48,180 nucleotides of DNA from Chitinophagales bacterium 33-2 (GCA_002050435.1 MWYV01000007.1:1-48180), one strand, 5' to 3'; counted from the first letter of the stretch, positions 8,050-15,944 are shown. Numbers and translations: made by a program. Notes: generated by a model not told the origin, from the sequence alone.

Positions 8050-8712
8050 AATAGCTGATAGCTGATGTCCGGTAAAAGTTTTATAGCCTCAAATCAGTCG
8101 CTGAAATTCAATGTAGGTTTGAATGATGTTGTGTTTTTAAAACTTGAAGCCCTCTTATTTGGTTTGGAATGAGATTCAATCACTATCGTTCAATTGCCTC
8201 TTGTTGCCCGCAGATCCTAATCAATGCGGAGCAGTATGTATTACAAGTTTCCTTAGGATGATTGCGCAAGAGAGCGCTCCGAAAAATGAAAACAGGTGCA
8301 ACTCCATGCGATCTGATTGTGCAGGCGTTCTTCGCGCTGTATTGCTCCACCTTAGGTACCAACATTTCTTAGGAAAAATCAGGAGCAATAAGGCGCGCAC
8401 AACCACCCAAATGTTATAAGATTAGGCCTGGAATTTCATTTTGTGAGGAAACCTGGATCTATTTTGACACCAGTGCCTGCCTAAGCTGCCTAATTCCCCG
8501 CGAGATTTATTCTGAAGATGATCGTAAGCATTGCTGAAGCCTATTATTTTGCCTGGCTTTAGTCACCACGGGGAATTCAGAAGCGGGGCAGGTACGAGGC
8601 CCGCCGGCCTGAGGCAAAATATCTTAACTAAAAGCGATGTTTGATTTTTTGCCGGACAGAAATGAATAGTAAATAGTCAATGCTGACAACAGTGAATAGC
8701 TGATAGCTGATG
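8050..8712 (+). repeat. 18-bp direct repeat pair AATAGCTGATAGCTGATG
   Basis: Identical copies at 8050-8067 and 8695-8712. Each is itself made of AGCTGAT units. They bracket most of the gene-free segment. Confidence 0.8.
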
Positions 8713-8718
8713 GGGCAC

Positions 8719-8740
8719 AAAAAAGCCGGCGAACCGGCTC
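8719..8740 (-). terminator. Terminator with TTCG tetraloop
   Basis: On the minus strand AGCCGG-TTCG-CCGGCT is followed by TTTTTT. It ends the transcript of the small membrane protein gene at 8759-8971 and probably of the acyl-CoA dehydrogenase/yggS group. Confidence 0.9.
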
Positions 8741-8758
8741 CATGTATTTTGTAAGGAA

Positions 8759-8971
8759 TTAATCAGACCTGCGTCCGCTTCCACGAGTGAGAGCTACGAG
8801 CAGCAAAATGAAAACAGCTGCACCTACCACCCATACCCATGGAGAAGCATACCAGTTGGCGTCATTTCCGGTGCTGATATTTACATCAACATCTTTGGTT
8901 CCACCACCTTCCTGTGCAAAGCAAATAACAGAAAGAAAGGCTGTAACGAATGTGAGCGCTAATTTTTTCAT
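8759..8971 (-). CDS. Small secreted or membrane protein, signal peptide plus one C-terminal helix
   Basis: 70 aa from the ATG at 8971 (M-K-K-L-A-L-T-F). A signal peptide ends near C-F-A-Q, a short acidic/Gly stretch follows, then one transmembrane helix (about residues 43-62) and a basic tail R-G-S-G-R-R. The longer frame to 9004 would place extra residues before the signal peptide and is rejected. This architecture is seen in small Bacteroidota membrane proteins of unknown role. It follows yggS by 51 nt and is closed by a strong terminator. Confidence 0.7.
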   Translation of the reverse strand: MKKLALTFVTAFLSVICFAQEGGGTKDVDVNISTGNDANWYASPWVWVVGAAVFILLLVALTRGSGRRSD

Positions 8972-9013
8972 GACTAAAATTTTGAAATAATTGGAAAAAA
9001 GCATGCCAGCCTC

Positions 9014-9035
9014 TGCCTTTAATTATTTAAAGGCA
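9014..9035. repeat. Perfect inverted repeat across the yggS stop codon
   Basis: TGCCTTTAA-TTAT-TTAAAGGCA, a 9-bp stem with a 4-nt loop. No T run follows on either strand, so it is more likely an mRNA 3' or processing structure than a terminator. Confidence 0.5.
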
Positions 9036-9685
9036 TTTCTGGAACCAAATAAAAGACTCCCGATGCGCACCATATTACTGCCTTCTTCAATTGCAATATT
9101 ATAGTCGCTGCTCATACCCATTGAAAGGATATGTTCGTTTTCTTTAGAAAAATACTGATCCCACAAACCTTTGAGTTTTTTAAATTCCTGCCTGATCTTT
9201 TCATTGTCGCTGGAGAAGGAACCCATGCCCATTAAACCTTTTATATCCACGTTCCCAGGTTTTTCAACATGCACATAATTTATTATTTCATGAAGTTCAT
9301 CTTCATTGAATCCGAATTTGGTTTCTTCTTCTGCGATATGAACCTGTAACAATACGCTGATCACACGCTGTGATCTGGCAGCCTGCTTATTGATCTCTTT
9401 TAATAGCTTTAAACTATCTACCCCCTGTATAAGATGAATGAAGGGGGCAATGAATTTTACCTTGTTTGTCTGTAGGTGCCCGATAAAATGCCATCGAATA
9501 TCTTTCGGTAACTGCTGGAATTTGTCAACCAGTTCCTGAACATAATTTTCCCCAAAATCCCTTTGGCCAAGTTCATACAATTGAATTATGGCTTTAACAG
9601 GCTGCACCTTGCTTACAGCAACCAGGCGAACAGCATCTGCATCAAGTGCCGACCTGATTTGGATGAACTGGTTTTGTGAGGACAT
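9023..9685 (-). CDS. yggS: YggS-family pyridoxal 5'-phosphate homeostasis protein
   Basis: 220 aa, the normal length for the family. The PLP-binding Lys lies in L-V-A-V-S-K-V-Q-P (about residue 27), followed by F-G-E-N-Y-V-Q-E, the signature W-H-F-I-G-H-L-Q-T-N-K, and near the C-terminus L-S-M-G-M-S-S-D-Y and M-V-R-I-G-S-L-L-F-G-S-R. These proteins are fold-type III PLP binders without clear catalytic activity that buffer PLP in the cytoplasm and affect amino-acid metabolism. It follows the acyl-CoA dehydrogenase gene by 32 nt, so it is probably in the same transcript. Confidence 0.95.
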   Translation of the reverse strand: MSSQNQFIQIRSALDADAVRLVAVSKVQPVKAIIQLYELGQRDFGENYVQELVDKFQQLPKDIRWHFIGHLQTNKVKFIAPFIHLIQGVDSLKLLKEINKQAARSQRVISVLLQVHIAEEETKFGFNEDELHEIINYVHVEKPGNVDIKGLMGMGSFSSDNEKIRQEFKKLKGLWDQYFSKENEHILSMGMSSDYNIAIEEGSNMVRIGSLLFGSRNAFK

Positions 9686-9717
9686 AATGAATCGCTAATG
9701 GCCTTGCCTGGCCAAAA

Positions 9718-10872
9718 TTATTTTAATATGGTGCGGCTGATCACGATGCGTTGAACTTCACTCGTGCCCTCATAAATTTGTGTGATCTTTGCATCGCGCA
9801 TCAGTCTTTCAACATGGTATTCCTTTACATAACCATAGCCGCCATGGATCTGAACGGCTTCTACAGTAGTCCACATGGCCGTTTCAGAAGCAAAAACTTT
9901 GGCCATGGAAGAACTGAGTGTATAATCTTTTTTTTGATCCTTATCAAAAGCTGCTTTCATGCACAATAACCGCGAGGCTTCAATCCGTGTAGCCATATCC
10001 GCGAGTTTAAATGCAATAGCCTGGTGATTTGAAATTTCAGTTCCAAAGGCTTTCCGCTCTTTTGAATACTTTAATGAAAGTTCATAGGCGCCACTGGCAA
10101 TACCAAGTGCCTGCGAAGCAATCCCAATTCTTCCGCCGGCAAGGGTTCTCATGGCGAATTTGAATCCGAATCCATCTTCCCCTATCCTATTTTCTTTTGG
10201 AACGATTACATCGTTGAAAAGAACGGTATGGGTATCACTGGCCCGTATGCCTAATTTATTTTCCTTGGCCGCCACTACAACACCCGGCCAGTTTTTTTCA
10301 ACAATAAAAACATTAATGCCCCGCGATCCTTTTGAAATATCGGTATGTGCAATAACAATATAAACAGAAGCGGTTCCCCCGTTGGTGATCCAGTTCTTGG
10401 TACCATTGAGCAGGTAATGATCGCCTTTATCTTCGGCAGTTGTTCGCTGAGAAGTGGCATCACTTCCTGCTTCAGGTTCACTTAAAAGAAAAGCCCCGGT
10501 ATACAATTCGCCATCTTTTTTACCCTGCGCAAGCAGAGTAAGGTATTTTTGCTTTTGTTCTTCTGACCCATAGGCTTCCAGGCCGTAACAAACCAGGCTA
10601 TTGTTCACGCTCATACAAACGCTCACGCTGGCATCTACTTTACTGACCTCCTCCATGGCAAGCACATAACTTACGGTGTCCAAACCAGCACCACCATAAT
10701 CCTGGCTCACCATCATTCCCAGAAACCCAAGGTCGGCGAGTTTCATGATCTGCTCGCGCGGAAACTGCATTTTCTCATCACGTTCAATAACCCCAGGCAA
10801 ACAATCATTCTGCGCAAAATCCCGTGCGGCCTGCTGTATCATCAAATGTTCTTCACTTAACTGGAAGTTCAT
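9718..10872 (-). CDS. Acyl-CoA dehydrogenase (short/branched or butyryl-CoA type)
   Basis: 384 aa, typical length. N-terminal helical domain, middle beta domain with T-G-A-F-L-L-S-E-P-E-A-G-S-D and T-K-N-W-I-T-N-G, and the C-terminal FAD domain with Q-A-I-A-F-K-L-A-D-M, Q-I-H-G-G-Y-G-Y, and Y-E-G-T-S-E-V-Q-R. The Glu in Y-E-G-T is the catalytic base in the short-chain group, supporting a butyryl- or other short-chain acyl-CoA substrate. It introduces the 2,3-double bond in fatty-acid or branched-chain amino-acid degradation and passes electrons to ETF. An exact TAnnTTTG box lies 23-30 nt upstream. Confidence 0.93.
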   Translation of the reverse strand: MNFQLSEEHLMIQQAARDFAQNDCLPGVIERDEKMQFPREQIMKLADLGFLGMMVSQDYGGAGLDTVSYVLAMEEVSKVDASVSVCMSVNNSLVCYGLEAYGSEEQKQKYLTLLAQGKKDGELYTGAFLLSEPEAGSDATSQRTTAEDKGDHYLLNGTKNWITNGGTASVYIVIAHTDISKGSRGINVFIVEKNWPGVVVAAKENKLGIRASDTHTVLFNDVIVPKENRIGEDGFGFKFAMRTLAGGRIGIASQALGIASGAYELSLKYSKERKAFGTEISNHQAIAFKLADMATRIEASRLLCMKAAFDKDQKKDYTLSSSMAKVFASETAMWTTVEAVQIHGGYGYVKEYHVERLMRDAKITQIYEGTSEVQRIVISRTILK

Positions 10873-10894
10873 GTAGTTCTGTTTTTATTAGCCG

Positions 10895-10902
10895 CAAATA
10901 TA
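10895..10902 (-). promoter_or_regulatory. Bacteroidota -7 box of the acyl-CoA dehydrogenase gene
   Basis: TATATTTG on the minus strand, exact TAnnTTTG match, 23-30 nt before the start. No clear -33 TTG. Confidence 0.5.
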
Positions 10903-10952
10903 GTTGAAGGACGGTTATATGCCTTGGGCTCCCTGTTTCTACGGGCCTTCCT

Positions 10953-10983
10953 TTGTTAAATCAGTGCCATGTATTTAAATTTA
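10953..10983 (+). promoter_or_regulatory. Candidate promoter of the rhomboid gene
   Basis: TTG at 10953-10955, 20-nt spacer, TAAATTTA at 10976-10983 (one mismatch to TAnnTTTG). The predicted start point would lie only a few bases before the ATG at 10992, giving a very short leader. Confidence 0.45.
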
Positions 10984-10991
10984 GGTCTAAT

Positions 10992-11831
10992 ATGACTGGC
11001 AGTTCACTTATCACGCTTCCCATTATTCTAATCACCTTTGTTTTGTCATACAGAGGATTTAAGGATCACAGGCTTGTAGATCAATACGGTTTCCAGGTAA
11101 ATAAGGTTTTATTGTATAAAGATTACAAGGTGCTGCTTACTTCGGGCTTCTTCCATGTAGGTTGGTTTCACCTGATCTTCAACATGTTCACCTTTTATTT
11201 TTTTAGTGAAGGACTTGGCAATCTATTGGGCACCTTACCCCTGCTGATTATTTATTTTTCAGGCCTTGTGGGTGGAAACCTGCTTGCTTTATGGATGCAT
11301 CGCAATCATGGCGATTACAGGGCTGTAGGTGCTTCAGGTGCTGTATATGCTTTGATCTTTGCCAGTATTGCACTGATGCCAGGTATGCGTATCGGCATCT
11401 TTCCTTTGCCCATTTCCATTCCAACCTGGATCTATGGATTGCTTTTCCTTGGTTTTTCCATGTATATCATCCGGTCAAAAAGAGATAATATCGGGCATGA
11501 AGCACATTTGGGAGGAGCGCTCATTGGAATGCTGATCGCCCTCCTTTTTGAACCCGCTGCCATCAGGGAAAATTATCTACCCATACTGGCTGTGCTGGTG
11601 CCCACACTGGCTTTTATTTTTATCATTGTTTACAAGCCCCATTTGCTGATGGTAGACAGCCTTCATTTTAAAGAAACGCATAAGTTAACCATAGACCAGC
11701 GATTCAATCTGGAAAAACAACAACAGCAGCTAACGATAGATAAGATCCTGGAAAAGATTCACCAACGGGGCATGAACAGCCTTACAAGCGAGGAACGAAA
11801 ACAACTGGACGCTTATTCGAAAAGTAGCTGA
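10992..11831 (+). CDS. Rhomboid-family intramembrane serine protease
   Basis: 279 aa from the ATG at 10992 (M-T-G-S-S-L-I). At least six hydrophobic segments are visible. The first-loop pattern G-W-F-H-L-I-F-N-M, the catalytic Ser in V-G-A-S-G-A-V-Y, and the catalytic His in G-H-E-A-H-L-G-G are all present in the order expected. After the membrane core comes a soluble C-terminal tail (about residues 225-279) rich in Gln, Lys and Glu. It cleaves transmembrane substrates; none can be named. The longer frame to 10953 would include the promoter-like elements, so the shorter start is preferred. Confidence 0.92.
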   Translation: MTGSSLITLPIILITFVLSYRGFKDHRLVDQYGFQVNKVLLYKDYKVLLTSGFFHVGWFHLIFNMFTFYFFSEGLGNLLGTLPLLIIYFSGLVGGNLLALWMHRNHGDYRAVGASGAVYALIFASIALMPGMRIGIFPLPISIPTWIYGLLFLGFSMYIIRSKRDNIGHEAHLGGALIGMLIALLFEPAAIRENYLPILAVLVPTLAFIFIIVYKPHLLMVDSLHFKETHKLTIDQRFNLEKQQQQLTIDKILEKIHQRGMNSLTSEERKQLDAYSKSS

Positions 11832-11851
11832 TGGGTGTAGGCAAAGGACAA

Positions 11852-11871
11852 GGAACCAGGGGCGAGGGACA
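11852..11871 (+). repeat. Left arm of an inverted repeat flanking the GNAT gene
   Basis: GGAACCAGGGGCGAGGGACA. The reverse complement of 12593-12611 (GGAACCAAGGGCAGGGACA) matches it with one substitution and one indel. Confidence 0.65.
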
Positions 11872-11893
11872 GTAGACTGTAATAGATTTAATT

Positions 11894-11910
11894 CCCCCTA
11901 ACCCCTAACC
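11894..11910 (-). repeat. TTAGGG-like tract
   Basis: CCCCTAACCCCTAACC on the + strand (GGTTAGGGGTTAGGGG on the minus strand), between the rhomboid and GNAT genes. Related tracts lie at 15905-15931 and 20826-20847. Confidence 0.7.
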
Positions 11911-11940
11911 TTCAAATCTTCAAACCTTCAAAAATCCTCC

Positions 11941-12534
11941 ATGTCTTTCCCCTTCACTTCAACCATAATTCTAGAAGACGACCGCGCACTCATCAGGCCA
12001 TTACAGAAAACGGATCTGGAGCACCTGCTGCCCGTTGCATCCCAAACAAAAGAGCTGGTACAATATTCACCTTATTTTATTCATAACAGGAAGCACCTGG
12101 AAAATTATATTGATACTTCCTTACACGAACGCAGCATCAACTTCCGGTATCCCTTCATCATTTTCGATAAACAACAAAAGGCTTTTGCAGGTAGCAGCAG
12201 TTTTGCCAATATTTCAGACAAAGATCAGCGGGTCGAGATCGGTTGGACCTGGATTGGAGTTGATTTTCAAAAAACAGGATTGAACCGGCATTGCAAATTT
12301 TTAATGTTGCAATATGCATTTGAAGCGCTGCAATTTGAAAGAGTGGAATTTAAAACGGATGCAAGAAACCAAATTTCAAGAACAGCAATGGAGAAACTGG
12401 GCGCTGTGTATGAAGGTGCGTTAAGAAGTCATACACTGATGTCAGATGGATTGCGCAGAACAACAGTTTATTATAGTATTCTCAGGGCAGAATGGGATGA
12501 AATCAAACAAAAATTATTAAAAACGCGGGGTTAA
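11941..12534 (+). CDS. GNAT-family N-acetyltransferase (RimJ/RimL-like)
   Basis: 197 aa with the Acetyltransf_3 layout: I-L-E-D-D-R-A-L-I-R-P-L near the start, the central V-E-I-G-W-T-W-I strand, then the acetyl-CoA binding region F-Q-K-T-G-L-N-R-H-C-K, and F-E-A-L-Q-F-E-R-V-E-F-K-T-D-A-R-N with S-R-T-A-M-E-K-L-G-A near residues 140-160. It transfers an acetyl group from acetyl-CoA to an amine, possibly a protein N-terminus or small molecule. It stands alone, flanked by near-identical inverted repeats and a TTAGGG-like tract, which hints at a gene that moved as a unit. Confidence 0.88.
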   Translation: MSFPFTSTIILEDDRALIRPLQKTDLEHLLPVASQTKELVQYSPYFIHNRKHLENYIDTSLHERSINFRYPFIIFDKQQKAFAGSSSFANISDKDQRVEIGWTWIGVDFQKTGLNRHCKFLMLQYAFEALQFERVEFKTDARNQISRTAMEKLGAVYEGALRSHTLMSDGLRRTTVYYSILRAEWDEIKQKLLKTRG

Positions 12535-12592
12535 ATTTTTTTGGATTACGGAGCGTTCAGCGATTAAAAAATAATTTTATTTGGGTCGTGGT

Positions 12593-12611
12593 TGTCCCTG
12601 CCCTTGGTTCC
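12593..12611 (-). repeat. Right arm of the inverted repeat flanking the GNAT gene
   Basis: TGTCCCTGCCCTTGGTTCC on the + strand, the inverted partner of 11852-11871, about 720 nt away. Confidence 0.65.
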
Positions 12612-12649
12612 TCCTTATGTTTTTTATTTTTTTGTCTGTTGCACCAAAA

Positions 12650-12674
12650 CAAAAAGCCACATTGCTGTGGCCTT
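12650..12674 (-). terminator. Terminator of the small conserved protein gene
   Basis: On the minus strand GGCCACA-GCAA-TGTGGCT is followed by TTTTG. It overlaps the region just past the stop at 12677. Confidence 0.8.
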
Positions 12675-12676
12675 TA

Positions 12677-13090
12677 TCAATCTAATTTTCCTTCAGTCAC
12701 TTTTTTATGGATCTCCACTTCTTTCATAAATTCAGAAGTTTCATCATCTGCATATAAGCCATAGGCATCTGCAAGTGTGCCTTTATTTCCATCTGAGGTT
12801 TCTATAGCATACAAAATAGACATGTCATCAGGATTGGTATTGCCTTCAAACCTGAAATAATTGGCAGCAACAACATCTTTCGCTTTATACTTCTGCTGAG
12901 TGTCCATGGAAACCAGTTTTCCTTTTTCCACCCTGTACTGCGTATTATAACCTTTTTCCCCAAGTCTTTTCATACAGATATCCATATCGGTCATGGTAGT
13001 AGACCTGTCATTGGCTTCATTGTATTCGTGAGTCCTGCTGTCTTTTTCGTTGCCTGCCGGGTTCATGTCATTATCAAGTGGTAAAGCCAT
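12677..13090 (-). CDS. Small acidic conserved protein, function unknown
   Basis: 137 aa, soluble and acidic with no signal peptide. An N-terminal charged, Asn-rich stretch (about 1-35) precedes a compact domain with G-Y-N-T-Q-Y-R-V, F-R-F-E-G-N-T-N-P-D-D, I-L-Y-A-I-E-T-S-D-G-N-K-G-T-L-A-D-A-Y-G-L-Y-A-D. The F-E-G-x-x-N-P-D-D and A-Y-G-x-Y pattern belongs to a small Bacteroidota family that databases often label phosphoribosylpyrophosphate synthetase although it is far too short and lacks that enzyme's motifs, so the label should not be trusted. A single-gene transcript with its own terminator. Confidence 0.8.
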   Translation of the reverse strand: MALPLDNDMNPAGNEKDSRTHEYNEANDRSTTMTDMDICMKRLGEKGYNTQYRVEKGKLVSMDTQQKYKAKDVVAANYFRFEGNTNPDDMSILYAIETSDGNKGTLADAYGLYADDETSEFMKEVEIHKKVTEGKLD

Positions 13091-13185
13091 AATATTCGTT
13101 TATATTTTTAATTAATGCCAAAATAATGCCTATTGGTCTGGGGAATAATTTCCAGACAGCAAAATAACTTTAAATTCTGGTTTGG

Positions 13186-13914
13186 TCAGGTTTCATTCAA
13201 CACCAGTGCATCCAGGTTCCTGATGCCGATATTTTTTTTGGAAACAAATCCTTCCCCATATTTTACCCCAATTCGTTTGCCGAGTAACCGCGCCCGGGCA
13301 CTGAGTGCTTCCATAAATTCAGGACTGGAAATATAGGTCTGCGGATCATTACTTCCTGAGTTATGAAACTGTGTTTTATAGGCGCTGATGGCTTCAAGTC
13401 TTTGTTCCCATACATCTGAAATATCTACAATGATATCGGGTTCAAAAAACCGGTCTTGCAGGTATTGCAATAGCATTTTCGGCCGCCATTTTTCCTGTTC
13501 TCTTCCTTCATCAATCGTTTTGATCTGTTTGAGCCCTGAAAGGAAACAGGCATCATAGATCATCCAACCTGCCCTTCCATGATCTGGGTGTCTGTCTTCC
13601 AGGATATTGCCCAGCACTACCTCAGGTTGATATTTCCTGATCACTCTTATCAGTTCCATTTTATGCGCTTCGTCGTTTAAGAAAAATCCATCACGCATCT
13701 TCAGATTTTCCCGCACTGCTGTTCCCAAAATACGCGCTGCATCAGCAGCTTCCTGGTACCGGCTTTCCACCGAGCCCCTGGTTCCGAGTTCTCCTTCGGT
13801 AAGATCAATAATGCCTGCACGTTTTCCTCTTTTTACTTCATTGATAATTGTGCCTGAACATCCCAGTTCCACGTCATCGGGATGTGATCCAAAAGCCAGC
13901 AGGTCTAGTTTCAT
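13186..13914 (-). CDS. bshB1: Bacillithiol biosynthesis deacetylase BshB1
   Basis: 242 aa from the ATG at 13914. The LmbE/PIG-L fold starts at once with the zinc motif G-S-H-P-D-D-V-E-L-G-C-S-G-T (about residues 7-20). E-L-G-T-R-G-S (about 50) and H-P-D-H-G-R-A (about 112) complete the active site. The enzyme removes the acetyl group from N-acetylglucosaminyl-malate, the second step of bacillithiol synthesis in the cytoplasm. The open frame runs on to 14028, but that part lies in the upstream repeat region and has no family character. bshC (40975-42585) and a YfiT/BstA-like transferase (26182-26706) in the same window support the pathway assignment. Confidence 0.93.
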   Translation of the reverse strand: MKLDLLAFGSHPDDVELGCSGTIINEVKRGKRAGIIDLTEGELGTRGSVESRYQEAADAARILGTAVRENLKMRDGFFLNDEAHKMELIRVIRKYQPEVVLGNILEDRHPDHGRAGWMIYDACFLSGLKQIKTIDEGREQEKWRPKMLLQYLQDRFFEPDIIVDISDVWEQRLEAISAYKTQFHNSGSNDPQTYISSPEFMEALSARARLLGKRIGVKYGEGFVSKKNIGIRNLDALVLNET

Positions 13915-13960
13915 TGTTGAAAGATAAATAGCATTCTCAAAACGGAGGTTGAAAAAGTTA

Positions 13961-14206
13961 TTTGCCGCAAAGGCGCAAAGAATGAACCACGGCGGCACAA
14001 AGAACACAGAGATTTCACTGAGGGTCAATCAACAACTATTCAACCATTGTTCAACAACTATTCAACTAAACAAAGGGTTTTTGCCGCAAAAGCGGAAAGG
14101 CGGAAAGAATGAACCACGGCGGCACAAAGAACACGGAGATTTCACGGAGGGTGAATCAACAACCGTTCAACAACTATTCAACAATCATTCAACTATCTTT
14201 CAACTT
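13961..14206 (+). repeat. Tandem intergenic repeat, 127-bp period
   Basis: Two imperfect copies begin at 13961 (TTTGCCGCAAAGGCGCAAAG) and about 14080. The core 13977-14007 is identical to 14104-14134. Each copy continues into an A/C-rich tail built of TTCAACAACTATTCAAC-like units. The rest of the 296-nt gap between bshB1 and the methyltransferase gene holds no gene. The GGCACAAAGAACACGGAG type of element is familiar from intergenic regions of several phyla. Confidence 0.8.
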
Positions 14207-14210
14207 CACT

Positions 14211-15071
14211 TCACCTAAGCCTGAACCAGAAAGATCCTCCATGCTGTTCAACATTTTGCATCGGGTGATGATTCCAGATGGGTTGCAGTATCTGTGCAAG
14301 AGCAGGCTGCTGGCTGATGAAATAATTCGGCGCAATGATCTCAAACCGGTCGGGATTATTCAGCACCAAAGCTGCCAGAAGATAGCTTTCCGAATAATAT
14401 TTATCCAGCATAAACTGTGGATAGTCGTAAGGAATATAAATATCATGCACCTGCACCACTACACCTTTTGGCAATACAGGAAGCACTTCTAAAAAAAACC
14501 ACATGACATCGGAATTCGGATAAAGCGTATGCGTACCATCAAAAAAAACGATGTCCCCGGCCTCAAGACTGCTAAACAGTTGCAGGGGTGCTTTTTGAAG
14601 CAATGATTGCTCCCAGTGATCTGCAATTTCTTTGATCTCCTGCCTTGGATTGGGGTCAATACAGGTGATGGAAAAATCAAGACCAAAGTCTTTTCTTGAT
14701 TTATAAGCAGTTTTCGTGGTGGTGCCACTTCCTATTTCAATGTATTTTTTTGGCTTCAGTTTTTTAAGCAGTGCATATAGAATAATGATGTCGAGGCCTG
14801 GCACATAACCATTATTCCACGAGGGCATTAATGGATCTTTTTCAACGGAAGCGTCTTTTATTTCAAAGATCTTTTCTTTTATAGGCAAAACCTCCTGAAG
14901 CAATTCCCTGTAATCAGGTGTATTTTCTGAAAGGATCTGAAACAACTGCCGGTGCGGCTGTTCACATGTATAAACCGGTTCCGGTGCAATAGCGTAATCC
15001 ATTAACACCAGCCGGCCGGAAGGTTTGAAAGCAAAATAAATACGCCTGAGCAGGTTTCGCATGTACAACAT
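14211..15071 (-). CDS. Class I SAM-dependent methyltransferase
   Basis: 286 aa. A Rossmann-type methyltransferase core starts near residue 110 with K-Y-I-E-I-G-S-G-T-T-T-K-T (SAM motif I), then I-T-C-I-D-P-N-P-R (acidic loop), D-I-V-F-F-D-G-T-H-T (motif near residue 180) and V-V-V-Q-V-H-D-I. This is the Methyltransf_24 type often found with surface glycan or O-methylation genes. The first 105 residues are not recognised. An ATG three codons in (15062) is an alternative start. The substrate is unknown; its neighbours (bshB1 and a DUF4294 protein) do not explain its role. Confidence 0.8.
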   Translation of the reverse strand: MLYMRNLLRRIYFAFKPSGRLVLMDYAIAPEPVYTCEQPHRQLFQILSENTPDYRELLQEVLPIKEKIFEIKDASVEKDPLMPSWNNGYVPGLDIIILYALLKKLKPKKYIEIGSGTTTKTAYKSRKDFGLDFSITCIDPNPRQEIKEIADHWEQSLLQKAPLQLFSSLEAGDIVFFDGTHTLYPNSDVMWFFLEVLPVLPKGVVVQVHDIYIPYDYPQFMLDKYYSESYLLAALVLNNPDRFEIIAPNYFISQQPALAQILQPIWNHHPMQNVEQHGGSFWFRLR

Positions 15072-15177
15072 TAAATGGCAAAGTAATCGGCAAATAAATG
15101 AACCAGCAAATTTGAGCTATCAGCGTAGAATAATAAAGATGAAAAACACGGTAGAATAATTGGTAAAGCGGCGGCAG

Positions 15178-15834
15178 CTATTTTCCCGCTACACCCACTT
15201 TATTTGGATTGTTATACCAGGCAGCGAGTATTTCCTGCACAATCGCTTCGATCTGGCGATCGGTATTGTCTTTATCAGCATGGTATTCCTGTTTTAAACT
15301 GCTGCCAAAGAAAAACGCAACGGTCTGGTACAGCCGTGCATTTAAACCACCACGGTACTCTTTTATGATCTCATAACAGTTGTTACCTGTTTCACGGTTG
15401 ATCAGTTTCATTAGGACTTTACCCTGGTAAACAGATAAATTGGAGAGTGGATCTGAAAACTGTTTCTTAAGTTCTTTTTCTCTTGTTTTAATATATGCTT
15501 TCCGGTCTTTTTTTGAACTTACGCCCGAAAGTTTTGCATTCACATCATTAATGATGGCACCTGACGTTCTTGCATAGGGATAGGTAACATATACCGCATT
15601 CCGAAGGCGGTTATAAGCTTCCAGCACTTTTGCCAGTCTTTCAGGAGTTAATTTGGAAACATATACTACTTCCAGTTCATTAAAAGGCATCCAGTAACCT
15701 TCATAATATATTGCAGGAACTATAATCGTATCATTTGGCCCCCATTTCGAGGGATCGGGACGGGTAGGATCCTCCTGCGCCATAGCTGAAGGTGCCCATG
15801 CAAGAAAGAGGAAAATGGTAATAACCAGGCGCAT
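15178..15834 (-). CDS. Secreted DUF4294 protein
   Basis: 218 aa with a signal peptide (M-R-L-V-I-T-I-F-L-F-L-A to about M-A-Q-E). The mature protein carries the DUF4294 pattern: D-T-I-I-V-P-A-I-Y-Y-E-G-Y-W-M-P, then R-L-R-N-A-V-Y-V-T-Y-P-Y-A, K-T-R-E-K-E-L-K-K-Q-F, Q-G-K-V-L-M-K-L-I-N-R-E-T-G, and a C-terminal helix. The family is restricted to Bacteroidota as far as I know and has no assigned function. The context gives no strong hint. Confidence 0.88.
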   Translation of the reverse strand: MRLVITIFLFLAWAPSAMAQEDPTRPDPSKWGPNDTIIVPAIYYEGYWMPFNELEVVYVSKLTPERLAKVLEAYNRLRNAVYVTYPYARTSGAIINDVNAKLSGVSSKKDRKAYIKTREKELKKQFSDPLSNLSVYQGKVLMKLINRETGNNCYEIIKEYRGGLNARLYQTVAFFFGSSLKQEYHADKDNTDRQIEAIVQEILAAWYNNPNKVGVAGK

Positions 15835-15904
15835 ACTTAAATATAACTGTGCTTTTAAGACAAAGCAAGATAGGCGAAACGCTGTTTAGGAAAATATAAA
15901 AATT

Positions 15905-15931
15905 TTAGGGGAGAGGTTAGGGTTAGGGGGG
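15905..15931 (+). repeat. TTAGGG-like tract
   Basis: TTAGGGGAGAGG followed by TTAGGGTTAGGGGGG between the DUF4294 gene and the end of ccmF. It is similar to the tracts at 11894-11910 and 20826-20847. Confidence 0.7.
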
Positions 15932-15944
15932 AAATTTTTAATTT

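Larger units (their letters stand above)
8035..8758. other. Gene-poor segment with repeats
   Basis: No convincing gene. A frame at 8144-8419 exists but its product is Cys/Ser-rich with no domain or signal. The stretch is bounded by two identical 18-bp repeats (8050-8067 and 8695-8712), contains a 9-bp inverted repeat (AATTCCCCG at 8492-8500, CGGGGAATT at 8569-8577), and is locally more GC-rich around 8580-8620. It could be a decayed insertion or an unrecognised RNA; neither can be shown. Confidence 0.5.

Noticed and set aside
8144-8419. 91-residue open frame in the gene-poor segment
   Set aside because: Cys/Ser-rich product without domain, signal or ribosome site, and overlapping frames on the other strand look equally good.
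11894-11910. TTAGGG-like tract as a real telomere or eukaryotic contamination
   Set aside because: It is short, internal and between typical bacterial genes; similar tracts recur in the same contig.
12677-13090. Phosphoribosylpyrophosphate synthetase
   Set aside because: The protein is 137 residues and lacks the PRPP-binding motif; the label is a common mis-annotation for this small family.
13136-13159. Hairpin GGTCTGG / CCAGAC after bshB1 as a terminator
   Set aside because: Only a 6-bp stem and no T run on either strand.
13915-14028. N-terminal extension of bshB1
   Set aside because: The extra codons are in repeat DNA, and the family begins at M-K-L-D-L-L-A-F.
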